From Strigamia acuminata (lineage: Eukaryota; Arthropoda; Chilopoda; Geophilomorpha; Linotaeniidae), in assembly GCA_949358305.1 (NCBI GenBank), contig OX442322.1:1488001-1552000 (forward strand): 64,000 nt of DNA. Reading direction: 5' to 3'. This document shows, one piece after another, positions 19,616-29,857 of the stretch. The notes under the pieces are model-generated. The model was not told where the DNA came from. It did no database searches and saw only the letters and a program-made list of their open reading frames with translations. Positions within the stretch are counted from its first letter, which is position 1. The number at the start of each line of letters is the position of its first letter. Made by a program: the position numbers and the translations under genes.

Positions 19616-22473
19616 AGGAGTTCAACCAAATTTCTTACAGCTCTTTCAAGTTCACCGGTGGAGGCGGACTTGCTTTTTGTCTTGTCAGGACAATCATTTT
19701 GCCAATGACCTAACTTTTTGCAAATGTTGCATGGGTCTGTGGCGGGTGATTTCTTAGTTGCTGCTGGTGAAGCAGAACGGGAACGATTGGATCGTTCTGG
19801 TGACGCTGCAGGTGATTTCGAATTTTTATTCGTATTAACCTTGTTTGCGTCAAATGAAACCGTTTTGGGTTTCATAGCTGGCTTGTATTTTCCAGCTACC
19901 GGATTGTTTTTTGCAAGTAGAGCAGTAGGTTTACTATCAGATTCTACTTGTTCTGTTTCTTCTTCAGAAACAGCGTCTTCCTCTGCATTTGTTAAATGTG
20001 ACGACATTTTAGGTGCAGGGTGAGGATTTTTCGAATCCTTCCTTGAAGAGTCCTTTTTGGAACTCTTACTTTCCATTTCTTCCAAGAAATCATCATATCT
20101 TGGAGGAAGTAGCAAAGAAAGACCATGACTGGTTTCTTTATTGCGTTCTGCGAGCTTTTTCTCTCGCTTCATGTACGCTGTCCGCTCATCATTTGTTAGA
20201 TAAGCTTTATATTTCTTATCTAATCTTATTTGATTAGCTTCCATAAATTTGGATAGTTCTGAAAACTTGCCAGGATCAGGAGCATTAGACATCATTAGAA
20301 TGTTATTAGAATGTTCAGTAAGTCCGGCTCTGAACTGGTCGTCAACAGAAGCATCACATAATTTATGTGGCATTTTTGCTAACAAGTTTTCTGCGCGTAA
20401 TAAATAGGCGCGTAAACTTTCTCCTTTACATTGTTTCAAGTTCCTCCAGAGTAGACGAATGTCCTCACGGGATTCTCCGAAACTGTTTATGAATTGTTTT
20501 ACAAAATCGTCCCATTTTGTAAAGTTTCTTCTGGTAAACCAGTCTTTTGCTTCATCAAGCAAAACTTTTGGTATCAGTTTTGTCAGCGCGTCTTCGCACC
20601 CAAAACCGTGCATTCTTGCTAGTTCCAAAATTTCGGCCAGAAATTTGGATCCTGCTAGCCAAGAACCATTAAACGCATGTGGCGTTATTCGATCCCATCG
20701 AATAAATCGTTCTTCGATTGTTCTATGCGTCCATTTGTCGGACGTATATTCAGTTATCTTCTGCAGAATGACTTCATCTATTTTGTCTTTCTGCTCAATT
20801 GATTTGCTCGTCTTTCGGAGGAGCCGATCAATTTCTTCTTTAGTATAGAACTGATTGGATTGAGTTCCACTTTCAGTTTGATGGTGTTGCTGACGTCTGG
20901 ATCTGGGGCGAGATCTTGACGATTCAGCTTCCGAAGTGGAAGAGCTGTCACCAGGATCAAATGGAGGGTCAGGATCTGGTGGATCATTGTCGTCTGGAGG
21001 TTTATGATTCCCATTCGGAGGTCCTTTTCCACCTTGATTATCTTTGGAGGAACCTTGGTTTCCGCCTCCTCCAGGATCGTCTCCATCTGGTGGTCCTCCG
21101 CCAGGTGGATTGCCTCGATACCTTGGTGGGTCACGAATATCTTCGTGACAACCTCTTTTAAATGACTTGTTATTTTCATTAAAGGATTGTTTGTTTGCAC
21201 GTGGGTTTCCACGTTGTCTGTTTTTAGCAGCTAACAGATCAATTAGTTTATCACTGTTACTAAAAAATCGATCAAAACTTTGTGAGGTTTTGGGATTTTT
21301 TGAAGTCGAGGGTAAGAACATGTCAGGTGGGTCGGGCTGACGTTTTCTTTTCTTTTGACTTCGAATGCTATGCAGTGAGTCATCACTGCTCGAACAACCA
21401 GACTGACTTCCATTTCTAGAGTTAGTCGAGTGTAGATTGACTGTGGAAGGCGATTGTGAAGCACCTTTTGTCAATTTCTTGTCAGGTTTGACAAAAACAT
21501 CATCTGTACAAATAGTCTGAACGTGTGTCATCACTTCTTCAAATTCTTCTTGTACTTTCAACTGGTCGGCACGTAAAATATCATTTTCACGTGTTTGTGC
21601 TGTTAAATCTGCCTTTAGTAATTGTTCGGCAGTGGACAAATTTTTCATATTTTGTCCTTCGTTAATCACAGCTTGTTGCCGTGCGAGAAATATTTCATTT
21701 TCTCGTTCTGCTAATCTTTTTGTACGAGCTTCTTGTTCGGCAGAACGCTGGTCTAGCATTTGTTGTGATGCTAGTAAGTCACGGTCTCGTGCTTGTGAAT
21801 TCAGATTTGCTTGAATTAATTCGGTATTAGCAATTTTCAAATTTTGATTTGCCGTTTCTAAATCTCTTTTAGCTTCTGCTAATCGTTGAAGAGATTTCTG
21901 TTGTTCCTCATGATTGGTTGTGAAAGTTCCAAGCTTTACTTCCATTTCTGAGATTCGGACGAAACTATCTGCTTGTTGTTTCAGGAGCGTTGCATTTTGC
22001 TCCTTAAGTTCAGCATTAGATCGCTCCACATCAGCAATCTTTTTACTATATTTATCGTGACTGTTTTTATCTATCATTGCTTTATGAATTTGTTCTACAG
22101 TCATGTCCTCAGTCACTTCTATTCCTGCAAGTTTTGCTTGCTTGGTGATTGCTTCCATCATTGTGTAGTGCAGTGGAGAATCGGGAGGCTCCATGTCAAC
22201 ATCCTCGGGAGAATCGGATGGTTCTTCCCCGTGTGTTGGTGACGACGAGGTCGACGGCGAGTGAAATTCACTCGGCGATTCAGCTCGCTGTATGCTGACA
22301 TTGAGCTCGTCTTTCTGTGATTTTGAGCCTTCGCTCACAATCTGAATAATCAGTCCAGATTGACTGTTGAGTGATGGAAAATCACTCTCTTCAAGTAATG
22401 GCTCTATTTCTAGAGCTTGCCGTTTTTTGGCAGGGCGACCTCGCGGTCGTTTCTCAGCAACTGGCGTAGCCAT
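19612..22473 (-). CDS. gag: Gypsy-1 gag (953 aa)
   Basis: Starts at an ATG about 110 bases after the primer site. The N-terminus has an AT-hook-like RPRGRPAKK. A long coiled coil follows (about residues 130-330, KXXE-rich), then a Ser-rich and Gly/Pro/Asp-rich region, a capsid-like domain (about 560-740, including the W-x-x-F and RAYLLRAENLL features of retrotransposon gag) and one CCHC zinc knuckle, CNICKKLGHWQNDC. It is longer than usual for gypsy gag because of the coiled coil. Intact. Confidence 0.88.
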   Translation of the reverse strand: MATPVAEKRPRGRPAKKRQALEIEPLLEESDFPSLNSQSGLIIQIVSEGSKSQKDELNVSIQRAESPSEFHSPSTSSSPTHGEEPSDSPEDVDMEPPDSPLHYTMMEAITKQAKLAGIEVTEDMTVEQIHKAMIDKNSHDKYSKKIADVERSNAELKEQNATLLKQQADSFVRISEMEVKLGTFTTNHEEQQKSLQRLAEAKRDLETANQNLKIANTELIQANLNSQARDRDLLASQQMLDQRSAEQEARTKRLAERENEIFLARQQAVINEGQNMKNLSTAEQLLKADLTAQTRENDILRADQLKVQEEFEEVMTHVQTICTDDVFVKPDKKLTKGASQSPSTVNLHSTNSRNGSQSGCSSSDDSLHSIRSQKKRKRQPDPPDMFLPSTSKNPKTSQSFDRFFSNSDKLIDLLAAKNRQRGNPRANKQSFNENNKSFKRGCHEDIRDPPRYRGNPPGGGPPDGDDPGGGGNQGSSKDNQGGKGPPNGNHKPPDDNDPPDPDPPFDPGDSSSTSEAESSRSRPRSRRQQHHQTESGTQSNQFYTKEEIDRLLRKTSKSIEQKDKIDEVILQKITEYTSDKWTHRTIEERFIRWDRITPHAFNGSWLAGSKFLAEILELARMHGFGCEDALTKLIPKVLLDEAKDWFTRRNFTKWDDFVKQFINSFGESREDIRLLWRNLKQCKGESLRAYLLRAENLLAKMPHKLCDASVDDQFRAGLTEHSNNILMMSNAPDPGKFSELSKFMEANQIRLDKKYKAYLTNDERTAYMKREKKLAERNKETSHGLSLLLPPRYDDFLEEMESKSSKKDSSRKDSKNPHPAPKMSSHLTNAEEDAVSEEETEQVESDSKPTALLAKNNPVAGKYKPAMKPKTVSFDANKVNTNKNSKSPAASPERSNRSRSASPAATKKSPATDPCNICKKLGHWQNDCPDKTKSKSASTGELERAVRNLVELL

Positions 22474-22566
22474 TTTGTTGAGAAAAACAAAGAGAAAGAA
22501 ATAGAAAAAGAAAGGATAGTTTCTAATGGCGGGAAACAGTTAACTAACGAATCTAAACAATTGAGA

Positions 22567-22584
22567 ATCCCGGACGGGCCCCCA
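22567..22584 (-). other. Gypsy-1 primer binding site, tRNA-Pro type
   Basis: Minus-strand TGGGGGCCCGTCCGGGAT begins two bases after the 5' LTR. It differs at one base from the classical tRNA-Pro site of gammaretroviruses. Confidence 0.8.
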
Positions 22585-22586
22585 AG

Positions 22587-23684
22587 TGTTGCGACTCCGG
22601 GTTTCTCGACCTGTAAATACTTACCTTTACTCGGTCGATCCGCAATTGAGATGCCGTTGATAGGACTTAGACTCTAGTGCCTGTAAAATAGTGTCTAGGG
22701 GTAATTTTAATGGAATGAAAACTGCCGTTTGAATGTAATAAAAATACAAATAACTTTATTCGTGGAAATTACAATTATGCTGATAATAATAATACTAATG
22801 ATTTGACTAGAAATTAAGTGGAAAGAAGATAGAAATGAAATATAACGAGAGCGACAATGCTCTCGGCAAACAAGGGCTTTATTTTGGCGCGCGACAAACA
22901 GAGTTTGTCACGTACACCAAAAATGGCGAGACGAACTTGCCGATACAAATTTCGTCGCTCGTTCGATGGTTTCAACTGCGGACTCCGGAGGAAAGCTCAC
23001 GGTGGTCCACAGTCTCTACGATGGTTCACGGGCAAACGTTGGTGCTATGCCAGCAACGATGAGTCTCGGAACAAGTCAGACGAGACTCACAATAACCGGT
23101 AGTGAGCGGTTTTCTCGGGCGTTACCCGAGATTCGTGTAAGTGCGGGTAACCGACGATGGCGGTTACACGCAAAGCGTAAATGAGGCTGGTTCCACCGTC
23201 AATACCGAGGAAACAGCAAAGATGAATCTCAACTCACCAAACTAACACTATCAATACTTGAAGTCTTGGGTTTTGAATCCTTTTCATAGCAGTGATGTTG
23301 TGTTCTTGTTGGTGATGTGGTTGAGAGTGAGTTCGCCGCCAAAATTTGGGGCTTTTATGCACTCTCTGGTCCTGCGCATGAAATATGCGTAGAGTGGTGA
23401 TTTTGGTGCAATACAGGATGTATTACATCATCATCATCACTCTGATGTAATGTTTTAACCCAAAAGAGGGTAAAGTGTGCCTGAGGGATTTCCGCTCTCA
23501 AGTCACATTTTTGGCATGTGCCATATTAAATAATTATTTAAGTGTGACAAATCTGCACCTGCAGGCTTGGCACACTTCGGTTTTTTTCCCTAAATAGGGG
23601 TGAGAATATGCAAAGGCAATTCTCCTCTCCTAATTAAGTAATTTGGTTTGACGTGTGTCAAACCAAAATAAAACAAAATATACA
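22587..23684 (-). repeat. Gypsy-1 5' LTR (1098 bp)
   Basis: Direct repeat of 14885-15982 with about ten scattered differences. Ends adjacent to the primer binding site on the minus strand. Confidence 0.85.
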
Positions 23685-23951
23685 ATTTCTTTTAGTGGTG
23701 ACAAATTTATTTCAAATATAAATAAAAACACTTCAGGGTCACCACAATTCTAAGCAGCAGATGCTAGCATCAGTGCTACCATTACTCAAAGGAACACCAA
23801 ACTTCAAACTGTCTTTACACAACAATCAAGCATATGAAAATTCCCAAATTTCTTCGGCAAGGTCCTTGGTCCCTCCTCCACCAACACACCAAATTTCAGA
23901 ACGTTGCTCATCAGATAAAAAAGTTACAGACACCCAAACATTGGAACTCCC

Positions 23952-24512
23952 AAACTTAGCAACTTTTTTCGAACTTTAAAACTTTTTGAGAAATTGCACC
24001 CGACTTCGAACAGCCATAACGCCGGAACGAAACATAGGAATCTTCCCAAACTTGTTTTACAACTTCTTTGCCTCCTCCTCAACACACTCAACAAGTTTCA
24101 AGACAACACACCTTCTCATACCTGAGTAACACACTCTCAAACTTAACAACTTTTTTCGAACTTTGAAACTTTTTGAGAAATTGCACCCGACTTTGAACAG
24201 CCATAACGCCGGAACTAAACAGAGGAATCTTCCCAAACTTGTTTTACAACTTCTTTGCCTCCTCCTCAACACACTCAACAAGTTTCAAGACAACACACCT
24301 TCTCATACCTGAGTAACACACTTCCAAACTTAGCAACTTTTTTTGAACTTTAAAACTTTTTAAGAAATCGCACCCGACTTCGAACAGCCATAACGCCGGA
24401 ACTAAACAGAGGAATCTTCCCAAACTTGTTTTACAACTTCTTTACCTCCTCCTCAACACACTCAACAAGTTTCAAGACAACACATCTTCTGATACCTGAG
24501 TAACACACTTTA
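23952..24512. repeat. 187-bp tandem repeat, three units
   Basis: Units start at 23952, 24139 and 24326 with AAACTTARCAACTTTTTT and include CATAACGCCGGAAC and a CTCCTCCTCAACACACTC block. High identity between units. Parts of the unit also extend upstream in diverged form (23770-23950). No coding potential supported. Confidence 0.85.
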
Positions 24513-24937
24513 AAAATGAAAATTTTAAAGCAATAATTTGATTTTCCTTTAAAAATTATTTTTCAGAGACAAAATAGCTTTTCAGAAGCATAAATTGCTC
24601 TTTTTAGGCAAAAATTGCACGTTGAGGCAAAAGTCACTATTTTAAGCAAAAAATCACAATTTTTAGGCAAAATTGCATTTTGTCAGAAAAAGGAGACCTG
24701 AGTGGATGTCAAGCACTGTAATCAAACACCCAGCCTATCAGAGGAGAACTGTGCAGTGAAGTCAACACTTGCTGGGCAGCGGCTCGCCAAGAAATCTTGG
24801 CGAGGGTGTGTCGTGAAGCTAAAAAGTGTTGAAAATCAAATTTTTTAATTTAAATTAATTTAATTTAAAAATTTGATTTTCAACACTTTACTTCCACATG
24901 TTTAATTTGACAGCTGATTAAATTAAATTTGAGTAAA
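24513..24937. repeat. Hairpin and short A/T repeats upstream of phosphatase copy 1
   Basis: Contains GGCAAAAATTGCA-type short repeats (24570-24680) and a long hairpin: 24826-24850 (AGTGTTGAAAATCAAATTTT) pairs with 24867-24889 (AAAATTTGATTTTCAACACT) around an AT-only loop. Confidence 0.7.
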
Positions 24938-25086
24938 TTTAATTAAATTTATTTGATTTGATGTATAATTTAATTAAATTTATTTGATTTGATGTATAAT
25001 TTAATTAAATTTATTTGATTTGATGTATAATTTAATTAAATTTATTTGATTTGATGTATGATTTAATTAAATTTATTTGATTTGAT
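24938..25086. repeat. 31-bp AT tandem repeat, about five units
   Basis: Unit TTTAATTAAATTTATTTGAT followed by TTGATGTATAA, repeated with slight variation. An inverted, rearranged version of the flanking sequence lies at 27826-28310. Confidence 0.8.
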
Positions 25087-25208
25087 AATTTAATTTATTT
25101 GACATTCTGATAAAACTGAAACAAAACAAAAAAAATCATCACAAATTTTCATAATCGTCTGTTTCACCAGTAAAATATTCGATTTTTACTATTTCCCACA
25201 ACTCGGCA

Positions 25209-25790
25209 ATGTCTAATGAAGTGTTTAAGGATATGACATCATCTAAAAACTGTTATCGTTCTCTCTTAAAGGTAATAAGGAAAACAAAACCTCAACGATA
25301 TACGTCGGGGAACTCACCTCCTTATGATTGCGATGAAGTTTATCCAGGAATTTTCATTGGCGACGAAACAGTAGCAAGATTCAGAGAATACCTGAAAGTT
25401 ATCGGCATTACACACGTAATCAACACTGCACAAGGCAACGAAATAACCCAAGTGGACACGGACGAACATTATTACAAGCCTTCAGGAATAAAATTTCTCG
25501 GCCTACGGTTGATGAACACGCCCGAAACGAATATTTCAGTTCATTTTGTCAAATGTGCAGATTTTATTGACGAGGCGCTGAATGATGGAAAGAAAGTTCT
25601 TGTTCATTGCCACCGGGGAATCAGTCGTTCAGCCACAATTGTCCTATCATATTTAATGATGCGAAAAGGATTCACAGCGGAGGATGCAATTCGCGCCGTA
25701 CGAAAACGCAGAGATATAACTCCGAATAATGGATTCTTACAACAGTTGTTTGATCTAAATATCAGTTGTTGCGAGCAACATCTGAACTGA
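25209..25790 (+). CDS. Dual-specificity phosphatase, copy 1
   Basis: A 193-aa intronless atypical dual-specificity phosphatase of the DUSP3/VHR type. Catalytic signature HCHRGISRS has Cys134 and Arg140; AYLMM-like and PNNGFLQQL regions follow as in the family. The loop that normally supplies the general-acid Asp reads LMNTPETN, with Asn103 (codon 25515-25517) at the expected Asp position, so catalysis may be weakened. Copy 2 keeps Asp there. The promoter region from about 25143 and about 120 bases of 3' flank are duplicated with the gene. Baculoviruses and nudiviruses carry phosphatases of this superfamily; viral or host origin is undecided. Confidence 0.88.
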   Translation: MSNEVFKDMTSSKNCYRSLLKVIRKTKPQRYTSGNSPPYDCDEVYPGIFIGDETVARFREYLKVIGITHVINTAQGNEITQVDTDEHYYKPSGIKFLGLRLMNTPETNISVHFVKCADFIDEALNDGKKVLVHCHRGISRSATIVLSYLMMRKGFTAEDAIRAVRKRRDITPNNGFLQQLFDLNISCCEQHLN

Positions 25791-26076
25791 TTTTTCAGTA
25801 TATATGTGCTAAAAAAATCTAACATCATACTGCTGTAAGAGCTAGAATTTTTAAGTGTTTTTTAGGAAACAAAATTTTGATAAACATTTTTCTGCATTAA
25901 AACTCATTATTCACAAACTTGAGATGCTTGAAATGTGTGTAAAAAATAAAATTACAACTGTATTTTAAAAATTTGAAAATATTAATAATTTTAAATTCTG
26001 TTAAAAAAATTTAAATTCTACATTTAATTATTTTAAATTCTGTTAAACATTTAATAAAAGTGAAGTTACAAAAAAA
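25791..26076. other. 3' flank of phosphatase copy 1
   Basis: The first 120 bases (to about 25911) recur after phosphatase copy 2 (54977-55113), marking the right end of the duplicated unit. The rest is AT-rich with short repeats such as AATTTTAAATTCTGTTAAA. Confidence 0.6.
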
Positions 26077-26464
26077 TTATTTTTTTTTCAATTCTTTCAA
26101 TTTAATTTTTAATTCCAATTCTTTGATTCTCAATAGAGCCATTTTTGTTTCATGTTTCCTTTCTTTTTTCCCCTTAGCTTGCTCCCATTTAAACTTCTCC
26201 TTTTAAAAATCAAGTTTTTGTAGTTCAACACGCATTTTGGCATTATTTTCCAACTCCTGCTCAGTCTACCTTGTTGCATTTAGACTTAAAATAGTACGGT
26301 GCAACCCCGTATTCTTTTTGGAACGTTCCAACAACGATTCAGAAAATCCTTGCCTTGGTTGCTTTTCATTTGTTGAAGGTAATGGTATTGCTCTTGGTAC
26401 CAGATCGCCTACCTGTAGCAAAGGGATGTCAACTACCAGTTCATCTATCACCTTGGAACCTGCT
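26077..26464 (-). pseudogene. Decayed coiled-coil gene fragment
   Basis: One minus-strand frame carries protein-like sequence across two in-frame stops: a Pro-rich piece (IPLPSTNEKQ), then SESLLERSKKNTGL, and a Lys/Glu-rich coiled coil (RIKELELKIKLKELKKK) before a terminal TAA at 26077. The pattern, linker then basic coiled coil, resembles the C-terminal part of Myb/SANT-like regulators associated with Harbinger elements, but the DNA-binding part is not present. Clearly non-functional. Confidence 0.45.
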
Positions 26465-26550
26465 TAACTCAAAAAAATAAAATGAGCAAATAATTGTTTG
26501 CTCATCTGATTTACACAGATACCTAAATTTAATCTGTCCCCATTTAAAAA

Positions 26551-27474
26551 TCATGGGAAGAGAAAAATAAAAATTGGAGAGAGGATTATTTATGTCATTC
26601 TTCGGCCAAATCCATTGTTTATACGTGTTCCATTGTTTCGAGATTGTTATATCGTTTGTTTAAACGTTGGAAAATTCTCAAATGTCCTCCATTTTTAGTT
26701 TTCGAAAGTTTCCAAAAGTTGCCGTTGGTGGCGCTTTTTATGACGTCATCGGCGACAAACAAACAGCTTTTTAGCATTGGCTTGGCTTCATTTAAGAGCT
26801 ACGAAAATTTATTATTAGTTCTTTTGACCCTATACACATGCACCAAATAGCAAATTGGAATATTTACTGAATATTAAAATCCCAATAACCTAACAGTATT
26901 GTCAAATTAATGGAAAAAAAATTTTGTAGCTCTTAAATGAAGCCAAGCCCATGCTAAAAAGCTGCTTGTTTGTCGCCGATGACGTCATAAAAAGCGCCAC
27001 CGACCGGTTAGCGTCATTTTAGCGACGCTCATTTTAGCGAAAAAATCCCATTGTAGCGAACATGTCATTTTAGCGACACAAAAACCAAGGTTTTAGCGAC
27101 GCTACACGATAAAAAAGTGGTTTTCATCAAAAAACCAGTAAGGTTAGGTTTGCGGGGGGTCAAGGGGGGGCGCAGCCCCCTCTTGTTAGCCCTTTTTAGG
27201 AATTAAACCTAGGTTTTTGTGTCGCTAAAATGACATGTTCGCTAAAATGGAACCTTTTCGCTAAAATGAGCGTCGCTAAAATGATGGAGATCCCCACCGA
27301 CGGCAACTTTTGGAAACTTTCGAAAACTAAAAATGGAGCACATTTGCGAATTTTCCAACGTTTAAACGAACGATATAACAATCTCGAAACAATGGAACAC
27401 GTATCAACAATGGATTTGGTCTAATAATGACATAAATAATCCTCTCTCCAATTTTTATTTTTCTCTTCCCATGA
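26551..27474. mobile_element. Fold-back DNA element with nested insertion
   Basis: The left arm (26551-26820) is repeated in inverted order on the right as 26924-27004 plus 27294-27474. Outer ends are TCATGGGAAGAG and CTCTTCCCATGA. The right arm is split by a second small element, 27005-27293. No transposase frame, so non-autonomous. The superfamily is not determined. Confidence 0.75.
27005..27293. mobile_element. Nested MITE, 289 bp, 8-bp target duplication
   Basis: Terminal inverted repeats of about 70 bp are built from TTTTAGCGACGCTCATTTTAGCG-like units (CATTTTAGCGACGCTC at the left end, its complement at the right). The element is flanked on both sides by CCACCGAC (26997-27004 and 27294-27301), an 8-bp target duplication as made by hAT-type transposases. 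It sits inside the right arm of the fold-back element. Non-coding. Confidence 0.75.
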
Positions 27475-27825
27475 CCTTTAAGGATTCATCAAAAGAGGAA
27501 GTTTCTGCAGCACTGTGCTCAATTACAGCCCCTGAGTTGTTTAAATACCTCTGATATTATTGCTGTAATGAATCCATTTCTTGATGAAAAAATGAAAAAC
27601 CAAGGACATTTTTGTAGTTTTTTGTAAACATTTTTTTGTGAAAGAATATTGTCACAGGCCACTCGCGAGCTGGGAGGTTGTGGTAATAAGAATAAGGGAA
27701 TAAATGGAGGAGACCGGTCGCCAACTCGAAGATGGTTAGGACGCTATTGTGTCGCAACTGAGTCCACTCAGTGAATGAATGTCGTGAGTTTTACATTAAA
27801 TTTCATAAAGATTTTAATATATTTT
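27475..27825. other. Non-coding stretch
   Basis: No gene or repeat recognised between the fold-back element and the inverted AT repeat. Confidence 0.4.
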
Positions 27826-28310
27826 TGTAGATTGTGATGATTTTTTTTGTTTTGTTTTAGTTTTCTCAGAATGTCAAAATAAATTAAATTATAAAATAAA
27901 ATGAAATCAATTTAATTAAATTTGAGTAAATTTAATTTACTCAAATTTAATTTAATTTACTCAAATTTAATTTAATTTACTCAAATTTAATTTAATTTAC
28001 TCAAATTTAATTTAATTTACTCAAATTTAATTTAATTTACTCAAATTTAATTTAATTTACTCAAATTTAATTTAATTTACTCAAATTTAATTTAATTTAC
28101 TCAAATTTAATTTAATTTACTCAAATTTAATTTAATTTACTCAAATTTAATTTAATTTACTCAAATTTAATTTAATTTATGCAAATTTAATTTAATTTAT
28201 GCAAATTTAATTTAATTTACGCAAATTTAATTTAATTTACTCAAATTTAATTTAATTTACGCAAATTTAATTTAATTTAATCAGCTGTCAAATTAAATCA
28301 TGTGGAAGTA
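27826..28310. repeat. AT tandem array in inverted copy of phosphatase upstream DNA
   Basis: 27941-28275 is about 17 units of a 20-bp repeat (TCAAATTTAATTTAATTTAC, later units with ATGC or ACGC variants). The flanks are inverted copies of DNA upstream of phosphatase copy 1: 27826-27886 matches 25093-25140 reversed, and 28272-28310 (CAGCTGTCAAATTAAA ... CATGTGGAAGTA) matches 24892-24925 reversed. The two regions form a long interrupted palindrome around phosphatase copy 1. Confidence 0.8.
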
Positions 28311-28398
28311 TTTAATGGTGAATTTAATGTAAAAATTTTCATAATCGTCTGTTTCACCAGTAAAATATTCGATTATTACTATTTCCCACAACTCGGCA

Positions 28399-28429
28399 AT
28401 GTCTAATGAAGTGTTTAAAGATATGACAT
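28399..28429 (+). pseudogene. Phosphatase copy 2, piece 1 (first ten codons)
   Basis: The start codon and following bases match copy 1 (25209-25239), preceded by the same 60-base promoter-proximal sequence. The gene is then interrupted by Gypsy-2; ACAT at 28426-28429 is the target-site duplication repeated at 47522-47525. Confidence 0.85.
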
Positions 28430-29532
28430 TGTGACGATTCTACTTTTGGGCTAATTTATTAGTCCTTTTGAGATAGATAATTCGGTTTATACAAGACGTT
28501 GCTAAGTTTAGCAACAACCTAACCGAGATAAGCTACGGAAGTCTTTACAAACATGGCACGTGATCGAATAGAAATAACTTACAGTTTTAGTGTGACATAA
28601 CATATTTATTACTAAATATTAACAATAACAAAGATGGGTTCTTGACGCGTGTAAACGGGCGGCATCAACTGGTTGAGGATCCGGGCGAAGCCAGAGGGAT
28701 ACGGCTGACTTGCGGCATCGTCACAAATATCGCTACGGAGACGTATTTGGTCCGCAGCTCGAGTATCTAATAATGCGAAGAGTCCTTCGCATAAGTAGGA
28801 ATATTCAGCAGAATATTCCATGTTCCAAATGAATAAAAGTAAAGTAATTAGTGGAATACAACAAATGAATTGTTGTATAAATATTAATTGGGCGGGGACC
28901 GTCACGACAATTGAGAGAACGTCGCGGGAGTTGTTGAGACTCCATCCGCCAGCATGCCTTACGACGACAAGATCTCGTGATCAGGCGCCGAGTATTTAAT
29001 TGTGTGCTTTAACTCGCTATCGGTGGTACCAACCACCAGGTAAACATTTCTATGGACTTACCGGGTTTAAAAGATATTGCCAATACAGGATTACCAATGC
29101 CCGAGTAATTTGTTTAACACGATATATTTTATATATCGTTCACGAGTTACTAACCCGGAGGGTACAATGGGGCGGGGACCGTCACGACGGTCGAGAGAAC
29201 CATCGCGGGAGGATTTGACTCCTCCATCCGCCAGCATGCCTTACGATGGCGGGATCCACTGATCGAGCACCGGGTAAAATATTAATCGGCCACTGCCGTT
29301 GGATTACCATTATCCAGGAAGTTGTTTCTCGCAACATCTGAAGATATTACTCACGGGCTACCAACCCGGCGTGTTACCTGTACATTAGGCCTTTACCGAC
29401 TTTTAACGAGCGGAAGGACCAATCGTAGAAAGACGGGAACCTGCGAGGGCTGTTTACAACAGCCATCCTGCAGCGGACTGAGGCCAGTTAGCTGAGGGAC
29501 CTACTTTCATTTAGCAAGGTCGTACTGTATAC

Positions 29533-29726
29533 TGTTGTAAATAATTGTGACACCTAGTGTTAATCTTAAGTAACCATTATTATTGTATTAATGTATCGCC
29601 AGACGGCGCCACTTGTTTTTATTGTATCTCCATTGTATGTACGAGAATATAACACGCTATTCATTTTCACCATGTGTCCAGCCTATTTTTAATCAATCAC
29701 ACCACTGAAACGGACAATAAGCAACA
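29533..29726 (+). repeat. Copia-A left LTR (194 bp)
   Basis: TGTTGTAAATAA ... AATAAGCAACA, identical to 34120-34313 by eye. Confidence 0.9.
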
Positions 29727-29857
29727 GGTTATGGGCCACAGCATCCATTCCACTGCGGTTTGTGTGATTTATGAAGAGAACTGTGTAGAAAATAGTGAAC
29801 TGTGACTGAAGCTAAGTGAAAAATTGAGTACGACGCCATTTTGAAAAACATCGCGAC

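Larger units (their letters stand above)
14885..23684 (-). mobile_element. Gypsy-1, complete Ty3/gypsy-type retrotransposon
   Basis: An 8.8-kb element on the minus strand: 5' LTR 22587-23684, tRNA-Pro-type primer site, gag 19612-22473, pol 15956-19615, 3' LTR 14885-15982. Domain order protease, reverse transcriptase, RNase H, integrase is that of Ty3/gypsy. I counted roughly ten differences between the LTRs by eye, so the insertion is fairly young. No exact target-site duplication is evident: ATTC precedes the left LTR and ATTT follows the right one. The shared LTR sequence continues 11 bases further (to 15993 and 23695), so boundaries may be off by that amount. Confidence 0.9.

Noticed and set aside
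27941-28275. Regular 20-bp repeats resembling a CRISPR array
   Set aside because: Units are contiguous with no unique spacers; this is an AT minisatellite in eukaryotic DNA.
28612-28905. 97-codon ORF in both Gypsy-2 LTRs (also 45966-46259)
   Set aside because: Duplicated only because the LTR is duplicated; no domain. Sense orientation keeps it barely possible, but unsupported.
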